Origin: Taibaiella koreensis
Lineage (GTDB): Bacteria; Bacteroidota; Bacteroidia; Chitinophagales; Chitinophagaceae
Reading direction: 5' to 3'
Assembly: GCF_003545715.1 (NCBI RefSeq)
Contig: NZ_QVNU01000010.1
Location: 1 to 64,000 of the forward strand
Length of the DNA stretch: 64,000 nucleotides
Below are positions 17,978-26,599 of the stretch, one piece after another (position 1 is the stretch's first letter; each line of letters starts with the position of its first letter). Made by a program: the position numbers and the translations under genes. The notes beneath the pieces were generated by a model. It saw nothing but the letters and a program-made list of their open reading frames with translations. It had not been told where the DNA came from and did no database searches.

Positions 17978-18234
17978 AAGGTTATTTGTTTTAACAAGCG
18001 TTATCTTTGCAGCTATTATAAAATTCTCAATAATAGTGCCATAACCCTTTCCTTAGGATTAAATTAGCAGAAAGATAATGCTTGTGTTAAATGAAATAAA
18101 AATTTAATCCTTTTGTAAGAAAAGTTCCTGGTTGCGACATAAATATGCCTGAATCCCGTTTCTTTATTCCGGTTATCCTGTCGGCAGGCAATCCGGTTGA
18201 CAAAAACAAAACAGAAAGGTGGTCCAGCGATAAT

Positions 18235-20430
18235 ATGCCCCCATTCCGAATGTGTACAGGCCGCGGCCTTATTTTCTATATCCTGCTCATCCTGGCGGCC
18301 TTGGGGCCGTCATTCAGGGTCGCTGCGCAACAAACCAGGGACAGCAGCAAAACCACGCTCATCCGTATTCTTGAAAATGAATACGGTGAGTTCATCCAAA
18401 GCGATTCCAGCTCGGTACACAAGCTCAAAGGTAATGTAAAGCTGCTGCATGGATCGGATACACTCTATTGCGACAGCGCTTATTTCTATACCAAAAAAAA
18501 TAATGTAGAAGCGTTCGGCGACGTGGTGATCCGCCAGGCCGACGGTACAGAAGCTTCTGCCGATTATATGCGTTATAATGGTGGCACCAAGATCGTATAT
18601 ATGCGCGCCGATCAGCCCAACCGTGAGGTGCAGCTCTACGACGGAAAACTGAATACCCTGTGGTCGCAAGAGATAGACTATAACATGACGACCAAGATAG
18701 GCCGTTATAAGCGCCGGGGTTACCTGCAAACGGAAAGCACCAACCTGGAAAGCAATACCGGCGAGTACAATATGCGTAGCAAAGAGGCCCGTTTCCGCGG
18801 CGATGTCGTGGTCAATGATCCCGAGTACCAGGCGGTATCGACTGACTTGGGTTACAATACCGGGACCAAGATCACACGCTTCTTCGGCCCTTCCGTGGTG
18901 ACCAACGATAAGTCGGTGCTGCAGACCAGCAAGGGTGTATACGATACCCGCAACCGTGCCGGCCATTTTGTAGAGCGATCTTCCATTACAAACGAGTCGC
19001 AGTATATCGAGGCCGATACGCTGGATTATGACCGGAATTCAGGATTTGGATTTGCTATCGGTAATGTGATCGCTATCGATACCAGCATGAAATCTACTTT
19101 GTATTGTGGTTATGCGCAATACAATGAGATACACAAAACGCTCCTGGCTTATATCAAACCCCTGATGAAGAAGATGAACGGCAAAAAGGCGCTGTTCATC
19201 AAGGCCGATACCTTCTTCAGCGCCCCTGACCCCCGTTCGGGTAAGAAAATGACCGCCCAAGATAGTCTGCAGCGTACCGCCGATGAGATCCGCGCCGCTG
19301 TGGGCGCCGATAGCACACTGATGAACAGTGATAGCCTTGAGGGGAAAGCAGACAGCCTTACCACCGATACCAGCGCGGCAGGTAGCCTGGTGCCACCCGA
19401 TGACTTCGATGAGATAAAGGATACGGTGGCGCAGCATGCGCCGGTAGTCAGGGATACGGCTATGGCGACCGCTCCGGCCGATAGTATGGCTACGCGACCG
19501 CCGTCTGTCGACCGGCTGAAACAGAAAATGGATACCCTGGTGTACCAGCGGAAGAATGTAGAAACCGGGCAGATATCATCTGTTGCCGATACGATGTCTT
19601 CCGGCGGTGCACAGGAACGCCGACGCCATATGGACTCGGCAAGTATGAGTTATCGTAATTCGCCTGAGCCGGTGGACACTGCCGGTCCGCGCTATTTCCT
19701 CGGCTACCACCATGTGCTTGTTTATTCCGATTCGTTGCAGGGCAAATGCGACAGCATCCGTTATTCACAGCTCGATTCCCTGTTACGTATGTATACCCAT
19801 CCGTTGCTGTGGCCGCAGAACAGTCAGCTGAAAGGCGATATTATTTACCTGCAGATGGACAGCAGCAAGCTGCGCGAAGTGTTTGTGCCGCGCAATGCGA
19901 TCATGATCAGCCGCAACGGTCCTGAGAAGGCCGGTATGTTTGATCAGATACAAGGCAATACCATCCGTGCGTATTTACGCGATAACAAGATGGACTCGCT
20001 CATTGCTGTACCCAATGCATCGAGTATTTATTTTATCAAAGATGATGACAGCGCTTATGTAGGCAGCAGCGAAGCCAAAAGTGACAAAATAGAAGTGCAC
20101 TTCGAGAACGAAGCGATACGACGCATTTATTATCGTGTAGATGTAGAGCAGAAGACCACACCCATGAAAGACGTGCAGCCTGCGACTTTGCGGCTGAGCC
20201 GCTTCAGTTGGGACGAGAAGCAACGGCCCAAGACCCTGGAAGAATTCCTGGAAGGTACTACTTTGCCGCATGAACCTTTATTGATCCAACCCGCAATGGC
20301 TGAGGAGACAATACTGGAAGAACAAACGGCGCCGGAATCTCAGCCGGCCGGAGAGGAAACGCCACCGGCATCAACCGATAAACGGGTGCAAAAAGAAGAA
20401 ACCCAAAAGCCGGTTAAGAAAGAGCCCTAG
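18235..20430 (+). CDS. OstA/LptA-like periplasmic protein
   Basis: A 731-residue protein (an upstream in-frame ATG at 18145 is less likely). The start MPPFRMCTGRGLIFYIL... gives a signal peptide ending RVAAQQ. The next ~450 residues are repeated beta-strand segments of the organic-solvent-tolerance/LptA type: LKGNVKLLHGSDTLYCDSAY, VEAFGDVVIRQADGTEASAD and YNTGTKITRFFGPS. The C-terminus is Glu/Pro/Lys-rich and probably disordered. In Bacteroidota such OstA-like proteins are thought to take part in lipopolysaccharide transport across the periplasm, by analogy with LptA. The length is greater than E. coli LptA (about 185 residues). Confidence 0.8.
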   Translation: MPPFRMCTGRGLIFYILLILAALGPSFRVAAQQTRDSSKTTLIRILENEYGEFIQSDSSSVHKLKGNVKLLHGSDTLYCDSAYFYTKKNNVEAFGDVVIRQADGTEASADYMRYNGGTKIVYMRADQPNREVQLYDGKLNTLWSQEIDYNMTTKIGRYKRRGYLQTESTNLESNTGEYNMRSKEARFRGDVVVNDPEYQAVSTDLGYNTGTKITRFFGPSVVTNDKSVLQTSKGVYDTRNRAGHFVERSSITNESQYIEADTLDYDRNSGFGFAIGNVIAIDTSMKSTLYCGYAQYNEIHKTLLAYIKPLMKKMNGKKALFIKADTFFSAPDPRSGKKMTAQDSLQRTADEIRAAVGADSTLMNSDSLEGKADSLTTDTSAAGSLVPPDDFDEIKDTVAQHAPVVRDTAMATAPADSMATRPPSVDRLKQKMDTLVYQRKNVETGQISSVADTMSSGGAQERRRHMDSASMSYRNSPEPVDTAGPRYFLGYHHVLVYSDSLQGKCDSIRYSQLDSLLRMYTHPLLWPQNSQLKGDIIYLQMDSSKLREVFVPRNAIMISRNGPEKAGMFDQIQGNTIRAYLRDNKMDSLIAVPNASSIYFIKDDDSAYVGSSEAKSDKIEVHFENEAIRRIYYRVDVEQKTTPMKDVQPATLRLSRFSWDEKQRPKTLEEFLEGTTLPHEPLLIQPAMAEETILEEQTAPESQPAGEETPPASTDKRVQKEETQKPVKKEP

Positions 20431-20580
20431 GATTTAAGAGGCAGGAATCGGAGCGTTAGCCGGGACTATTTGTACCTGGTAAAATAGCAGGACGTATATC
20501 TCCAGATGTGGTATCGTGAAAAAATTTGTCTTCGCATTTTTGCGGCTAAAACATGGTTCGCAATAGGAAGGCAATAGCTA

Positions 20581-20790
20581 TCAGACTTCTTGTTGCAGGG
20601 CTGCGATCACGCCACGGATAAGGCCTTCCGACATTTTATTCTTATTCTTTTCTGCATTTTCCCAGCCTTTTGCAGCCTTCTTCAACGTATATTCTCCGCC
20701 ATACATGGTAATGGATATCAATTGGTCGGATTGGCTATTAACGGTAAAGAAAAATTCCCGGTTCTCAAAGAAGGCGCTAAGCTTAGTCAT
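20581..20790 (-). CDS. Small conserved-type protein of unknown function
   Basis: A 69-residue soluble protein (MTKLSAFFENREFFFTVNSQ). A beta-rich N-terminus is followed by an amphipathic helix (AAKGWENAEKNKNKMSEGLI). I do not recognise the family. It is accepted as a gene because a -7 promoter box sits 18 nt upstream of the ATG and the composition matches the host. Confidence 0.55.
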   Translation of the reverse strand: MTKLSAFFENREFFFTVNSQSDQLISITMYGGEYTLKKAAKGWENAEKNKNKMSEGLIRGVIAALQQEV

Positions 20791-20808
20791 AGGTTAAGAT
20801 TTCCGCTG

Positions 20809-20816
20809 CAAAAATA
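20809..20816 (-). promoter_or_regulatory. -7 promoter box of the 69-residue gene
   Basis: The minus strand reads TATTTTTG, matching TANNTTTG, 18 nt before the ATG at 20790. Confidence 0.5.
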
Positions 20817-20822
20817 ATGGAA

Positions 20823-20924
20823 TAGTGGGCAATTGGCAAGGTGGACATTCCATCAGGCTTCACAATCATCTTTGCGTACAGCTTAGCGTCCTTTGCGGTT
20901 AACTATATAGTGGGCAATTGGCAG
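20823..20924. repeat. Direct repeat TAGTGGGCAATTGGCA
   Basis: The 16-bp sequence occurs at 20823-20838 and 20909-20924, immediately before the heptanucleotide repeats; the second copy continues into GTTGGCAATTT. Confidence 0.6.
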
Positions 20925-20943
20925 TTGGCAATTTTCAAATCTT

Positions 20944-20999
20944 AAGTTCCAAGTTCCAAGTTCCAAGTTCCAGGTTCCAGGTTCCAAGTTCCAAATCCC
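20944..20999. repeat. 7-bp microsatellite, AAGTTCC about 8 copies
   Basis: Eight consecutive heptamers AAGTTCC with AGGTTCC variants at units 5 and 6 and a decayed last unit (AAATCCC). It abuts a second heptamer array. Confidence 0.9.
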
Positions 21000-21102
21000 A
21001 ATACTCAATACTCAATACTCAATACTCAATACTCAATACTCAATACTCAATACTCAATACTCAATACTCAATACTCAATACTCAATACTCAATACTCAAT
21101 AC
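20999..21102. repeat. 7-bp microsatellite, CAATACT about 15 copies
   Basis: Nearly perfect tandem CAATACT units over 104 bp end 12 bp beyond the uvrC stop codon. Such perfect heptamer arrays are prone to slippage; being 3' of the gene they should not alter its frame. Confidence 0.92.
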
Positions 21103-21114
21103 CAACAGCTGCAC

Positions 21115-22926
21115 TCACTCTTCGGGGTGAAAATACTCATGGACGACACGGGCTTTGGAAGCTCCTATGGTCATGGTGAGCTCGCGCAGGGTCATTTCTT
21201 TCACACGGGCGACGGAGCGATAGGTCTGTAGCAGCGTCTGCGCTGTTTTGCTGCCGATACCCGGTATATCCTCCAGCTCATTTTTGATGGTACCCTTGCT
21301 ACGCGTATCCCGGTGAAAAGTAATGCCGAAGCGGTGGACCTCGTCGCGGATACGGCGGATGAGGAGCAGGCTCTGTCCATTGTACGGCAGTTGCAACGGA
21401 TCTTTGTCGCCGGGATAGAAAATGCTCTCTTCCCGTTTTGCCAGGCCCACCACCGTCATCCGGCCGGTAAGCCCAAGCGCTTCGATACTCTCCATCGCCG
21501 CGCCCAGCTGACCTTTGCCCCCGTCGATGATCACCAGCTGAGGGAAAGGTTGCTCTTCTTCCAGCAAGCGCTTGTAGCGACGCTTCACGATCTCGGCCAT
21601 AGAGGCAAAGTCATTGATGCCTTCCACCGTTTTAATATGGAAATGGCGGTAGTCCTTTTTAGATGGTATGCCATCCTTAAAGCATACCATAGCAGCGACC
21701 GGGAAGCTGCCCTGGAAGTTGGAGTTGTCAAAGCATTCGATATGGGTGGGCAACTCTGTCAGCTGTAGGTCGTCCTGCAATTGCTCCAGCATCTCGTGCC
21801 GGTCGTCGGCAGTCCTGTCTTTCAGCATCAGGCGGGCTTTTTGCTTCTGCTCTTGCTTAAAGTATTCGGCATTCTTAAAGCTCAGGTCCAGTAATTTTTT
21901 ACGATCCCCTGCCAGCGGTACCGTTATCTGCATGTTTTCTTCCTCAAGCTCCACCGGGAAAGGCAGCACGATCTCTTTTGAGGCAGAGTGGAATTTTGGT
22001 CTCAGGAAAGCGAGGGCATAGGCCAGCATCTCTTCCGGGCTTTCGTCCAGCTTTTTTTCAATATAAATGCTCTTGCTGTGAATGATCTTGCCCTCGGTCA
22101 CTACCATATAATTGACATACGCATCGTCTTCCTGGGCAATAATGCTGGCTACATCGGTATTGATGAGGTGGCTGCTAATCACCGTTGACTTGCTCTGGTA
22201 GCGTTGCAAGGCTTGGATCTTTAGCTTTACCAGCTGTGCTTTTTCAAAATCGAGTTGCGCTACATGACCATTCAGCTCTTCCTTAAGCGCGTTGAGAATG
22301 GGGCTTAAATTGCCTTTTACCAGCTGGCGTATATAGTCGATGCTGGCTTTATAGCTTTCCTCGGTCTGGTAACCTTCGCAGGGGCCGCCGCAATTGCCCA
22401 GGTGGTACTCCAGGCATACCTTGAATTTGCCCCGCTCGATATTGTTGGGCGTGAGATTGAGGCCGCAGGTGCGTAGCGGTATCGTTTCCTTGATCATGCT
22501 CAGCAGCTCCTTCACGATAAAGACGCTGGTAAAAGGGCCAATATATTCCGATCCGTCGCGGATGAGGCGACGGGTAAGGTATACCCTTGGAAAATGCTCT
22601 TTGCGAATGACTACGTAGGGATAGCTCTTGTCGTCCTTCAGGTCTATGTTGTACATGGGCCTGAAATGCTTGATCAGCGAGTTTTCCAGCAGGAAGGCAT
22701 CGTGCTCGTTATTGGTAATGGTCCATTCTATGGCATCGATGAGAGACACCAACTTGCTGGTTTTCCGGTTATCATGCGTTTTTACAAAATAGGAGGTTAC
22801 CCGCTTACGCAGGTCCTTCGCTTTGCCCACATATAATATCTTCTTATCGGCGCCGTAGTAACGGTATATGCCCGGTGCATGGGGCAGGGTAGGCGCGATG
22901 TCCTGTTGGAATTTTTCTCTCGTCAT
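21115..22926 (-). CDS. uvrC: Excinuclease ABC subunit C
   Basis: A 603-residue UvrC. The start at ATG 22926 (MTREKFQQDIAPTLPH) is chosen over the longer frame from 23049 because it gives the normal N-terminus and a -7 box lies just upstream. Domains: GIY-YIG nuclease (PGIYRYYGADKKILYVGKAK) making the 3' incision; a Cys cluster (CGLNLTPNNIERGKFKVCLEY...CGGPCEGY); a UVR helix; the RNase H-like UvrC domain making the 5' incision (THIECFDNSNFQG, VIIDGGKGQLGAA); and a C-terminal helix-hairpin-helix (IPGIGSKTAQTLL). It cuts both sides of a lesion with UvrB in nucleotide excision repair. Confidence 0.97.
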   Translation of the reverse strand: MTREKFQQDIAPTLPHAPGIYRYYGADKKILYVGKAKDLRKRVTSYFVKTHDNRKTSKLVSLIDAIEWTITNNEHDAFLLENSLIKHFRPMYNIDLKDDKSYPYVVIRKEHFPRVYLTRRLIRDGSEYIGPFTSVFIVKELLSMIKETIPLRTCGLNLTPNNIERGKFKVCLEYHLGNCGGPCEGYQTEESYKASIDYIRQLVKGNLSPILNALKEELNGHVAQLDFEKAQLVKLKIQALQRYQSKSTVISSHLINTDVASIIAQEDDAYVNYMVVTEGKIIHSKSIYIEKKLDESPEEMLAYALAFLRPKFHSASKEIVLPFPVELEEENMQITVPLAGDRKKLLDLSFKNAEYFKQEQKQKARLMLKDRTADDRHEMLEQLQDDLQLTELPTHIECFDNSNFQGSFPVAAMVCFKDGIPSKKDYRHFHIKTVEGINDFASMAEIVKRRYKRLLEEEQPFPQLVIIDGGKGQLGAAMESIEALGLTGRMTVVGLAKREESIFYPGDKDPLQLPYNGQSLLLIRRIRDEVHRFGITFHRDTRSKGTIKNELEDIPGIGSKTAQTLLQTYRSVARVKEMTLRELTMTIGASKARVVHEYFHPEE

Positions 22927-22944
22927 GGCCTCTGGTACAGGTAA

Positions 22945-22952
22945 CAAAGATA
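22945..22952 (-). promoter_or_regulatory. -7 promoter box of uvrC
   Basis: The minus strand reads TATCTTTG, matching TANNTTTG, 18 nt before the uvrC ATG. Confidence 0.55.
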
Positions 22953-23029
22953 AGCCAAACAATTTTGGCGGAACACTGTTGTGGAGTGACCGTAACCGGA
23001 GTAATTTTAAGCCTTTAAAACAAATACCG

Positions 23030-23503
23030 ATGAAGATCACCGAAGCCATAGCCCAACATTTGCTGGACGTTCATTACGGGGAAAACTGGACCGATGTCTG
23101 GATCCGCAGCGCACTGGAAGACGTTACCCTGGCCGAGGCGGAACAAAGAACGTCCGCTTCACCCAATACCATCGCCGCATTATTGCACCATATCACTTTC
23201 TATAATAAAGTGATTCTTGCCCGCCTGCAGGGCGTGGATCCCTATATCGGCGGGCCCAATGGTTTCGATGTACCGACGCTGGACGGGCAGGCCGGTTGGG
23301 AAAAGCTGCAATCGGACAACCTGGCATCGGCGCAGCAGTTGGCCGATGCTATACGAAAAGTGCCTGAAGAAGCGCTGGATCAGCCGGTTTTAAAAGATAA
23401 AGCCTCCTCTTCCTATTACCGGCAACTGCATGGTGTGATCGAGCATGCACATTATCACCTGGGGCAGATCGTACTGTTGAAAAAGATGATTCGTAACGAC
23501 TGA
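23030..23503 (+). CDS. DinB-like four-helix metalloprotein
   Basis: A 157-residue protein of the DinB/YfiT superfamily. The ATG at 23030 (MKITEAIAQHLLDVHYG) is chosen over the upstream frame that overlaps uvrC. It has the four-helix layout, with a first metal-ligand His in NTIAALLHHITFYN and the HxxxH pair near the end in GVIEHAHYHLGQIVLLKK. Members include thiol-dependent transferases; the substrate is unknown. It is transcribed divergently from uvrC with about 100 bp between, so a damage-related link is only suggestive. Confidence 0.85.
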   Translation: MKITEAIAQHLLDVHYGENWTDVWIRSALEDVTLAEAEQRTSASPNTIAALLHHITFYNKVILARLQGVDPYIGGPNGFDVPTLDGQAGWEKLQSDNLASAQQLADAIRKVPEEALDQPVLKDKASSSYYRQLHGVIEHAHYHLGQIVLLKKMIRND

Positions 23504-23546
23504 ATTGCATCGCTCGCAGCGGCGCGGCGATGCTGCGAAAAAAATA

Positions 23547-23580
23547 AAAGACACCAGGCTTTTTAAAGCTTGGTGTCTTT
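23547..23580. terminator. Bidirectional terminator
   Basis: A 16-bp stem AAAGACACCAGGCTTT with its complement (one G-U pair) and a 2-nt loop lies between convergent genes. Confidence 0.85.
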
Positions 23581-23620
23581 GTGCCTGTGTGGTGAAAAAC
23601 CTTTCACCATAGTATAAAAA

Positions 23621-24832
23621 CTAGCTGTAAGCGTAATCGCTCAGGTATTCGAAATAGCTGCTGAGACGGCCCTTGTCGCATATAGTAGCCCGGTCAAGAA
23701 TAAGGCTTTGCTCCTTCATCAGCTCGGGTAAGATGTATTTGATAATGTGCTCGCCGAAATGCTGGGAAGCATCGCGGGGCAGCTCGTTGGGCAGGTTATC
23801 CACGGCCATTACATCGATCACGGTATCGATAGTCTGGAAGGGGGCTACCTTTTCCAGTGTTTGTTTATCGATGCCGTATACCGGATCGGCAATAGTGGAT
23901 GCGCCTACATTGATAGGAACCGATCCATCCTCGTCGCAGGTCACGTCGGAGATCACATTCATGCGGAAAGCCGGGTCGGTCACATCAGTCTTTTCAAACA
24001 AGCGGGGAACGGTCTTATCCCAGTAAATACCGTTCATCAGGATATCGGCCGCCTTTGTAAAGGGCAGGAATTTGCAGCGATATTGCTCGGGGTGATGGTG
24101 GAAATCGTCGCGTGAGTAGGCTCCGGTATGCTTATTCTCATAGAGGTTAGCCCCTTTCAGCAAAGTATATACGGGGTAGTCGTACTCTTTTACCAGGAAA
24201 TCTTCGGGCTCAACACTCTCGATATCCCAATGGTGCATGATCTCGAGCAGGCCGGCCGTTACACGACCCGATCCTGTAACAGCGATCTTGACCGGTGGCA
24301 GCTTAACATAGCGGTATTGCTGTAGCATCTGCTGCATATCGCGGCAGGCATGCGCGGGTATCAGGGAAAATTTGCGCGTTTTTTTGCCGTAGGTCATCAG
24401 GCCGTTGTGTGCACCTACTATACCGGCAAAAAAGCCAAAGCCCAGGATACGTGCGCCATCGTCGTAGGTAAGCGCCTCGTAGTCGATCATGCGGATCTGC
24501 TTATCGATGAGCGCATGCATCAGCTTTTGGTTATAAGGCTGTTTCTTTTTGGTATGCGAGAAGAAGAAATAGGTCTTACCGGTGATCAGCTTGTCGACAG
24601 GAACCTCTTTAATACCCAGGAGCACATCGCAATCGCTTAAATCTTCCTGGAGAGTGATGCCGGCGTTGGTATATTCCTCATCGGGGAAGCAACGATTGGG
24701 CGAAGGTTCTACCACCAGTTGTGCCCCGGGAAAAAGCTGGAGCACATCGGCGCACTGTTGGGGGCTGAGGGCTACCCGGGTATCGGGTGGGGTCTTGCCT
24801 TCCCTGATCAGACCGATCTTTATCATAAACAT
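23621..24832 (-). CDS. Saccharopine/alanine dehydrogenase-like NAD(P) oxidoreductase
   Basis: A 403-residue enzyme. Start MFMIKIGLIREGKTPPDTRV fits the N-terminal AlaDH/PNT domain, including the KxxDxRVxLSP pattern (PPDTRVALSPQQ). The centre has a Rossmann segment VKIAVTGSGRVTAGLLEIMH, then IYWDKTVPRLFEK and MNVISDVTCDEDGSVPINV as in NAD-dependent lysine-forming saccharopine dehydrogenase (Lys1-type). Its exact reaction in Bacteroidota is not clear from sequence: it may act on saccharopine, or on other amino acid/keto acid pairs. The promoter box is only about 15 nt upstream, giving a very short leader. Confidence 0.75.
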   Translation of the reverse strand: MFMIKIGLIREGKTPPDTRVALSPQQCADVLQLFPGAQLVVEPSPNRCFPDEEYTNAGITLQEDLSDCDVLLGIKEVPVDKLITGKTYFFFSHTKKKQPYNQKLMHALIDKQIRMIDYEALTYDDGARILGFGFFAGIVGAHNGLMTYGKKTRKFSLIPAHACRDMQQMLQQYRYVKLPPVKIAVTGSGRVTAGLLEIMHHWDIESVEPEDFLVKEYDYPVYTLLKGANLYENKHTGAYSRDDFHHHPEQYRCKFLPFTKAADILMNGIYWDKTVPRLFEKTDVTDPAFRMNVISDVTCDEDGSVPINVGASTIADPVYGIDKQTLEKVAPFQTIDTVIDVMAVDNLPNELPRDASQHFGEHIIKYILPELMKEQSLILDRATICDKGRLSSYFEYLSDYAYS

Positions 24833-24846
24833 TGTTTTGAGCAGCG

Positions 24847-24854
24847 CAAAGGTA
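24847..24854 (-). promoter_or_regulatory. -7 promoter box of the dehydrogenase gene
   Basis: The minus strand reads TACCTTTG, matching TANNTTTG, 14 nt before ATG 24832. Confidence 0.5.
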
Positions 24855-24910
24855 GGCTTTCAGGGCCTAAGGCGCTGAGAAAAAAGCGCTTTAATAATTT
24901 GAAAATGCAG

Positions 24911-24941
24911 TTTGAAAATTAGAAGGGAAGCCTTACCTTTG
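24911..24941 (+). promoter_or_regulatory. tRNA-Leu promoter with -33 and -7 elements
   Basis: TTTG at 24911-24914, 19 nt, then TACCTTTG at 24934-24941: the full Bacteroidota vegetative consensus with ideal spacing, 22 nt before the mature tRNA 5' end. Confidence 0.8.
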
Positions 24942-24963
24942 CGTCCCGTTGATTCGGATTGAG

Positions 24964-25047
24964 GCCCAGATGGCGGAATTGGTAGACGCGCTAGACTCAA
25001 AATCTTGTTTCGGCAACGGAGTGCAGGTTCGATTCCTGTTCTGGGCA
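24964..25047 (+). tRNA. tRNA-Leu(CAA); left attachment site
   Basis: A full cloverleaf can be folded by eye. The acceptor GCCCAGA pairs with TCTGGGC; the D arm lies around GGCGGAATTGGTAGACGC; the anticodon loop CTCAAAA gives anticodon CAA; there is a long leucine-type variable arm TTTCG-GCAA-CGGAG with a GNRA loop; and the T arm is GCAGG-TTCGATT-CCTGT. CCA is not encoded. The 3' part, from the D arm on, is repeated at 46115-46180, so this gene is the left junction of an integrated element: the 5' part is chromosomal and the 3' part came with the element. Confidence 0.95.
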
Positions 25048-25058
25048 CACAGAAAATC

Positions 25059-25090
25059 AAGCAGTTATGAATTTACACTCATAACTGCTT
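25059..25090 (+). terminator. Element-borne tRNA terminator
   Basis: A 12-bp perfect stem AAGCAGTTATGA/TCATAACTGCTT with an 8-nt loop followed by TTTTTCTTT, just after the tRNA. It lies inside the element, so the element restores both the tRNA 3' end and its terminator. Confidence 0.85.
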
Positions 25091-25095
25091 TTTTC

Positions 25096-25119
25096 TTTAC
25101 TACAACAATACTACAACAA
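25096..25119 (+). repeat. Left 24-nt integrase arm-site-like repeat
   Basis: TTT followed by two tandem units of ACTACAACAA(T). The identical 24-nt sequence, same orientation, is at 45998-46021 next to the right-end integrase gene. Paired direct repeats just inside both ends are typical of tyrosine-integrase arm sites. Confidence 0.75.
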
Positions 25120-25140
25120 TCATGTTACTATGGGGATATG

Positions 25141-25148
25141 TAAATTTG
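25141..25148 (+). promoter_or_regulatory. -7 promoter box of the restriction-modification operon
   Basis: TAAATTTG matches TANNTTTG, 30 nt before the vsr ATG. Confidence 0.5.
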
Positions 25149-25178
25149 TTCTCATTTCGGAAATCGAAATTGTAAACC

Positions 25179-25631
25179 ATGACCGATGTTCATAGTAAGA
25201 CGATACGGAGCTTCAACATGAGCCGAATTCGGAGCAAAGACACTAAGCCTGAAATGATTGTCAGGAAGTTTTTACACAGACTTGGGTTCAGATATAGACT
25301 ATATGATAAACGACTAGTTGGAAAACCTGATATCGTTTTACCAAAGTATAGAACTCTAATTTTTATTCATGGCTGCTTTTGGCATGTTCATGAAAATTGT
25401 AAGTATGCAAAAGTTCCAGCTAGTAATACAGAATATTGGGAGCCTAAGCTTTTGAAAAACAAAATTAAAGATGCAGATCATATTCAAAAATTGCAAAACG
25501 AGGGTTGGCATGTAATAGTGATTTGGGAATGTGAATTAAAAGGTGAAAAAACAAACACCACATTACAGAGGTTAATCGTTAATATTGTGGGCGCAGTTGA
25601 ACAAAATGAAGTACGTAAAAACAATAAATAG
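25179..25631 (+). CDS. vsr: Very-short-patch repair endonuclease
   Basis: A 150-residue Vsr. It shows SRIRSKDTKPEMIVRKFLHRL, the catalytic strand GKPDIVLPKYRTLIFIHGCF, and the Zn-associated WHVHENC...Y region, ending in the HVIVIWECEL strand. Vsr nicks 5' of the T in T:G mismatches produced when 5-methylcytosine deaminates, so it normally accompanies a C5 methyltransferase. The next gene, which overlaps its last codons, is exactly that. It is the first gene of the element and probably of a three-gene operon. It is AT-rich compared with the host. Confidence 0.95.
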   Translation: MTDVHSKTIRSFNMSRIRSKDTKPEMIVRKFLHRLGFRYRLYDKRLVGKPDIVLPKYRTLIFIHGCFWHVHENCKYAKVPASNTEYWEPKLLKNKIKDADHIQKLQNEGWHVIVIWECELKGEKTNTTLQRLIVNIVGAVEQNEVRKNNK

Positions 25632-26595
25632 AATCCTTAAACCTAAAATCACAGAACAAGCTGTTGTGCTTGATCTGTTCGCAGGTTGTGGCGGTCTTTC
25701 ACTTGGTTTTGAGGCAGCTGGGTATAAAACCATTGGCTTTGAGATGAATACTGATGCTGCAGCTACTTATAATAAAAATTTAAAAGGAGAATGCTTTACA
25801 GTTAAACTTGGCTCTGATTACAAATATCCTAAAGCTGATATAATTATTGGTGGCCCGCCTTGCCAACCTTTCAGTGTTGGAGGAAAACAAAAAGGGATTG
25901 ATGATACAAGAAACGGGTTTCCAATATTTATTGATGCTATTAAACAAGTAAAACCTAAAGTATTCCTATTTGAAAATGTAAGAGGACTGCTCTACGCGAA
26001 CAAGTGGTATTTCGAAATTGTCTTAGAGCAACTCAAAAGTTTAGGCTATACTATAGAATTTAAGTTGCTTAATGCAGTGCAATATGGTGTTCCTCAAAAT
26101 CGTGAGCGCTTATTTGTTATAGGGCATAAATCCGCGTTTTCTTTTCCTGAACCTGATAAGGTAAAAACTGTTGTAGGTGAGGCTATCGGAGATCTGATGT
26201 CCGAAACTCCGCCAGAAAGTAAATTTTTGAATGCAGCACAGGATGCATATATCGCAAAATACGAAAAAGCGTCAGATTGTGTTAATCCAAGAGATTTGTA
26301 TGCTGATCGCCCTGCAAGAACATTAACTTGCCGCAATTTGGCGGGAGCAACAGGTGATATGCAGCGTGTCAGACTTCCAGACGGAAGAAGAAGAAGGCTT
26401 TTGATAAAAGAGGCGGCGCGACTTCAAAGTTTTCCTGATTGGTTTGAATTCTCCGGACAGGAAACTAGCCAGTTTAATCAGATTGGCAATGCTGTTCCCC
26501 CATTACTGGCATATAAAATAGCCTTAGAACTGAAAAATTGCTTTAATTTAAAGTCCAAAACCAAATCTAAAGTCAAGCAAGAAGAAGCTGCATAG
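25606..26595 (+). CDS. DNA (cytosine-5-)-methyltransferase
   Basis: A 329-residue C5 methyltransferase, starting at ATG 25606 inside the vsr tail (an alternative start at 25585 is possible). Motifs: I DLFAGCGGLSLGFE (AdoMet), IV GGPPCQPFS with catalytic Cys86, VI ENV (123-125), VIII QNRERLFVIG, IX RPARTLTCRN and X QIGNAVPPLLA. The target-recognition stretch between VIII and IX is short, about 65 residues. It methylates cytosine in its recognition site and protects it from the nuclease encoded next. The site cannot be read from sequence. Confidence 0.95.
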   Translation: MKYVKTINRILKPKITEQAVVLDLFAGCGGLSLGFEAAGYKTIGFEMNTDAAATYNKNLKGECFTVKLGSDYKYPKADIIIGGPPCQPFSVGGKQKGIDDTRNGFPIFIDAIKQVKPKVFLFENVRGLLYANKWYFEIVLEQLKSLGYTIEFKLLNAVQYGVPQNRERLFVIGHKSAFSFPEPDKVKTVVGEAIGDLMSETPPESKFLNAAQDAYIAKYEKASDCVNPRDLYADRPARTLTCRNLAGATGDMQRVRLPDGRRRRLLIKEAARLQSFPDWFEFSGQETSQFNQIGNAVPPLLAYKIALELKNCFNLKSKTKSKVKQEEAA

Positions 26596-26599
26596 TACC

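Noticed and set aside
17981-18009. TTTG and TATCTTTG as a promoter for the OstA-like gene
   Set aside because: The spacing is 13 nt, not about 19, and it is over 200 bp from the chosen start; not strong enough to list.
20918-21130. 70-codon frame across the heptanucleotide arrays
   Set aside because: It is only translated repeat; the periodic peptide (QYSILNT) has no other support.
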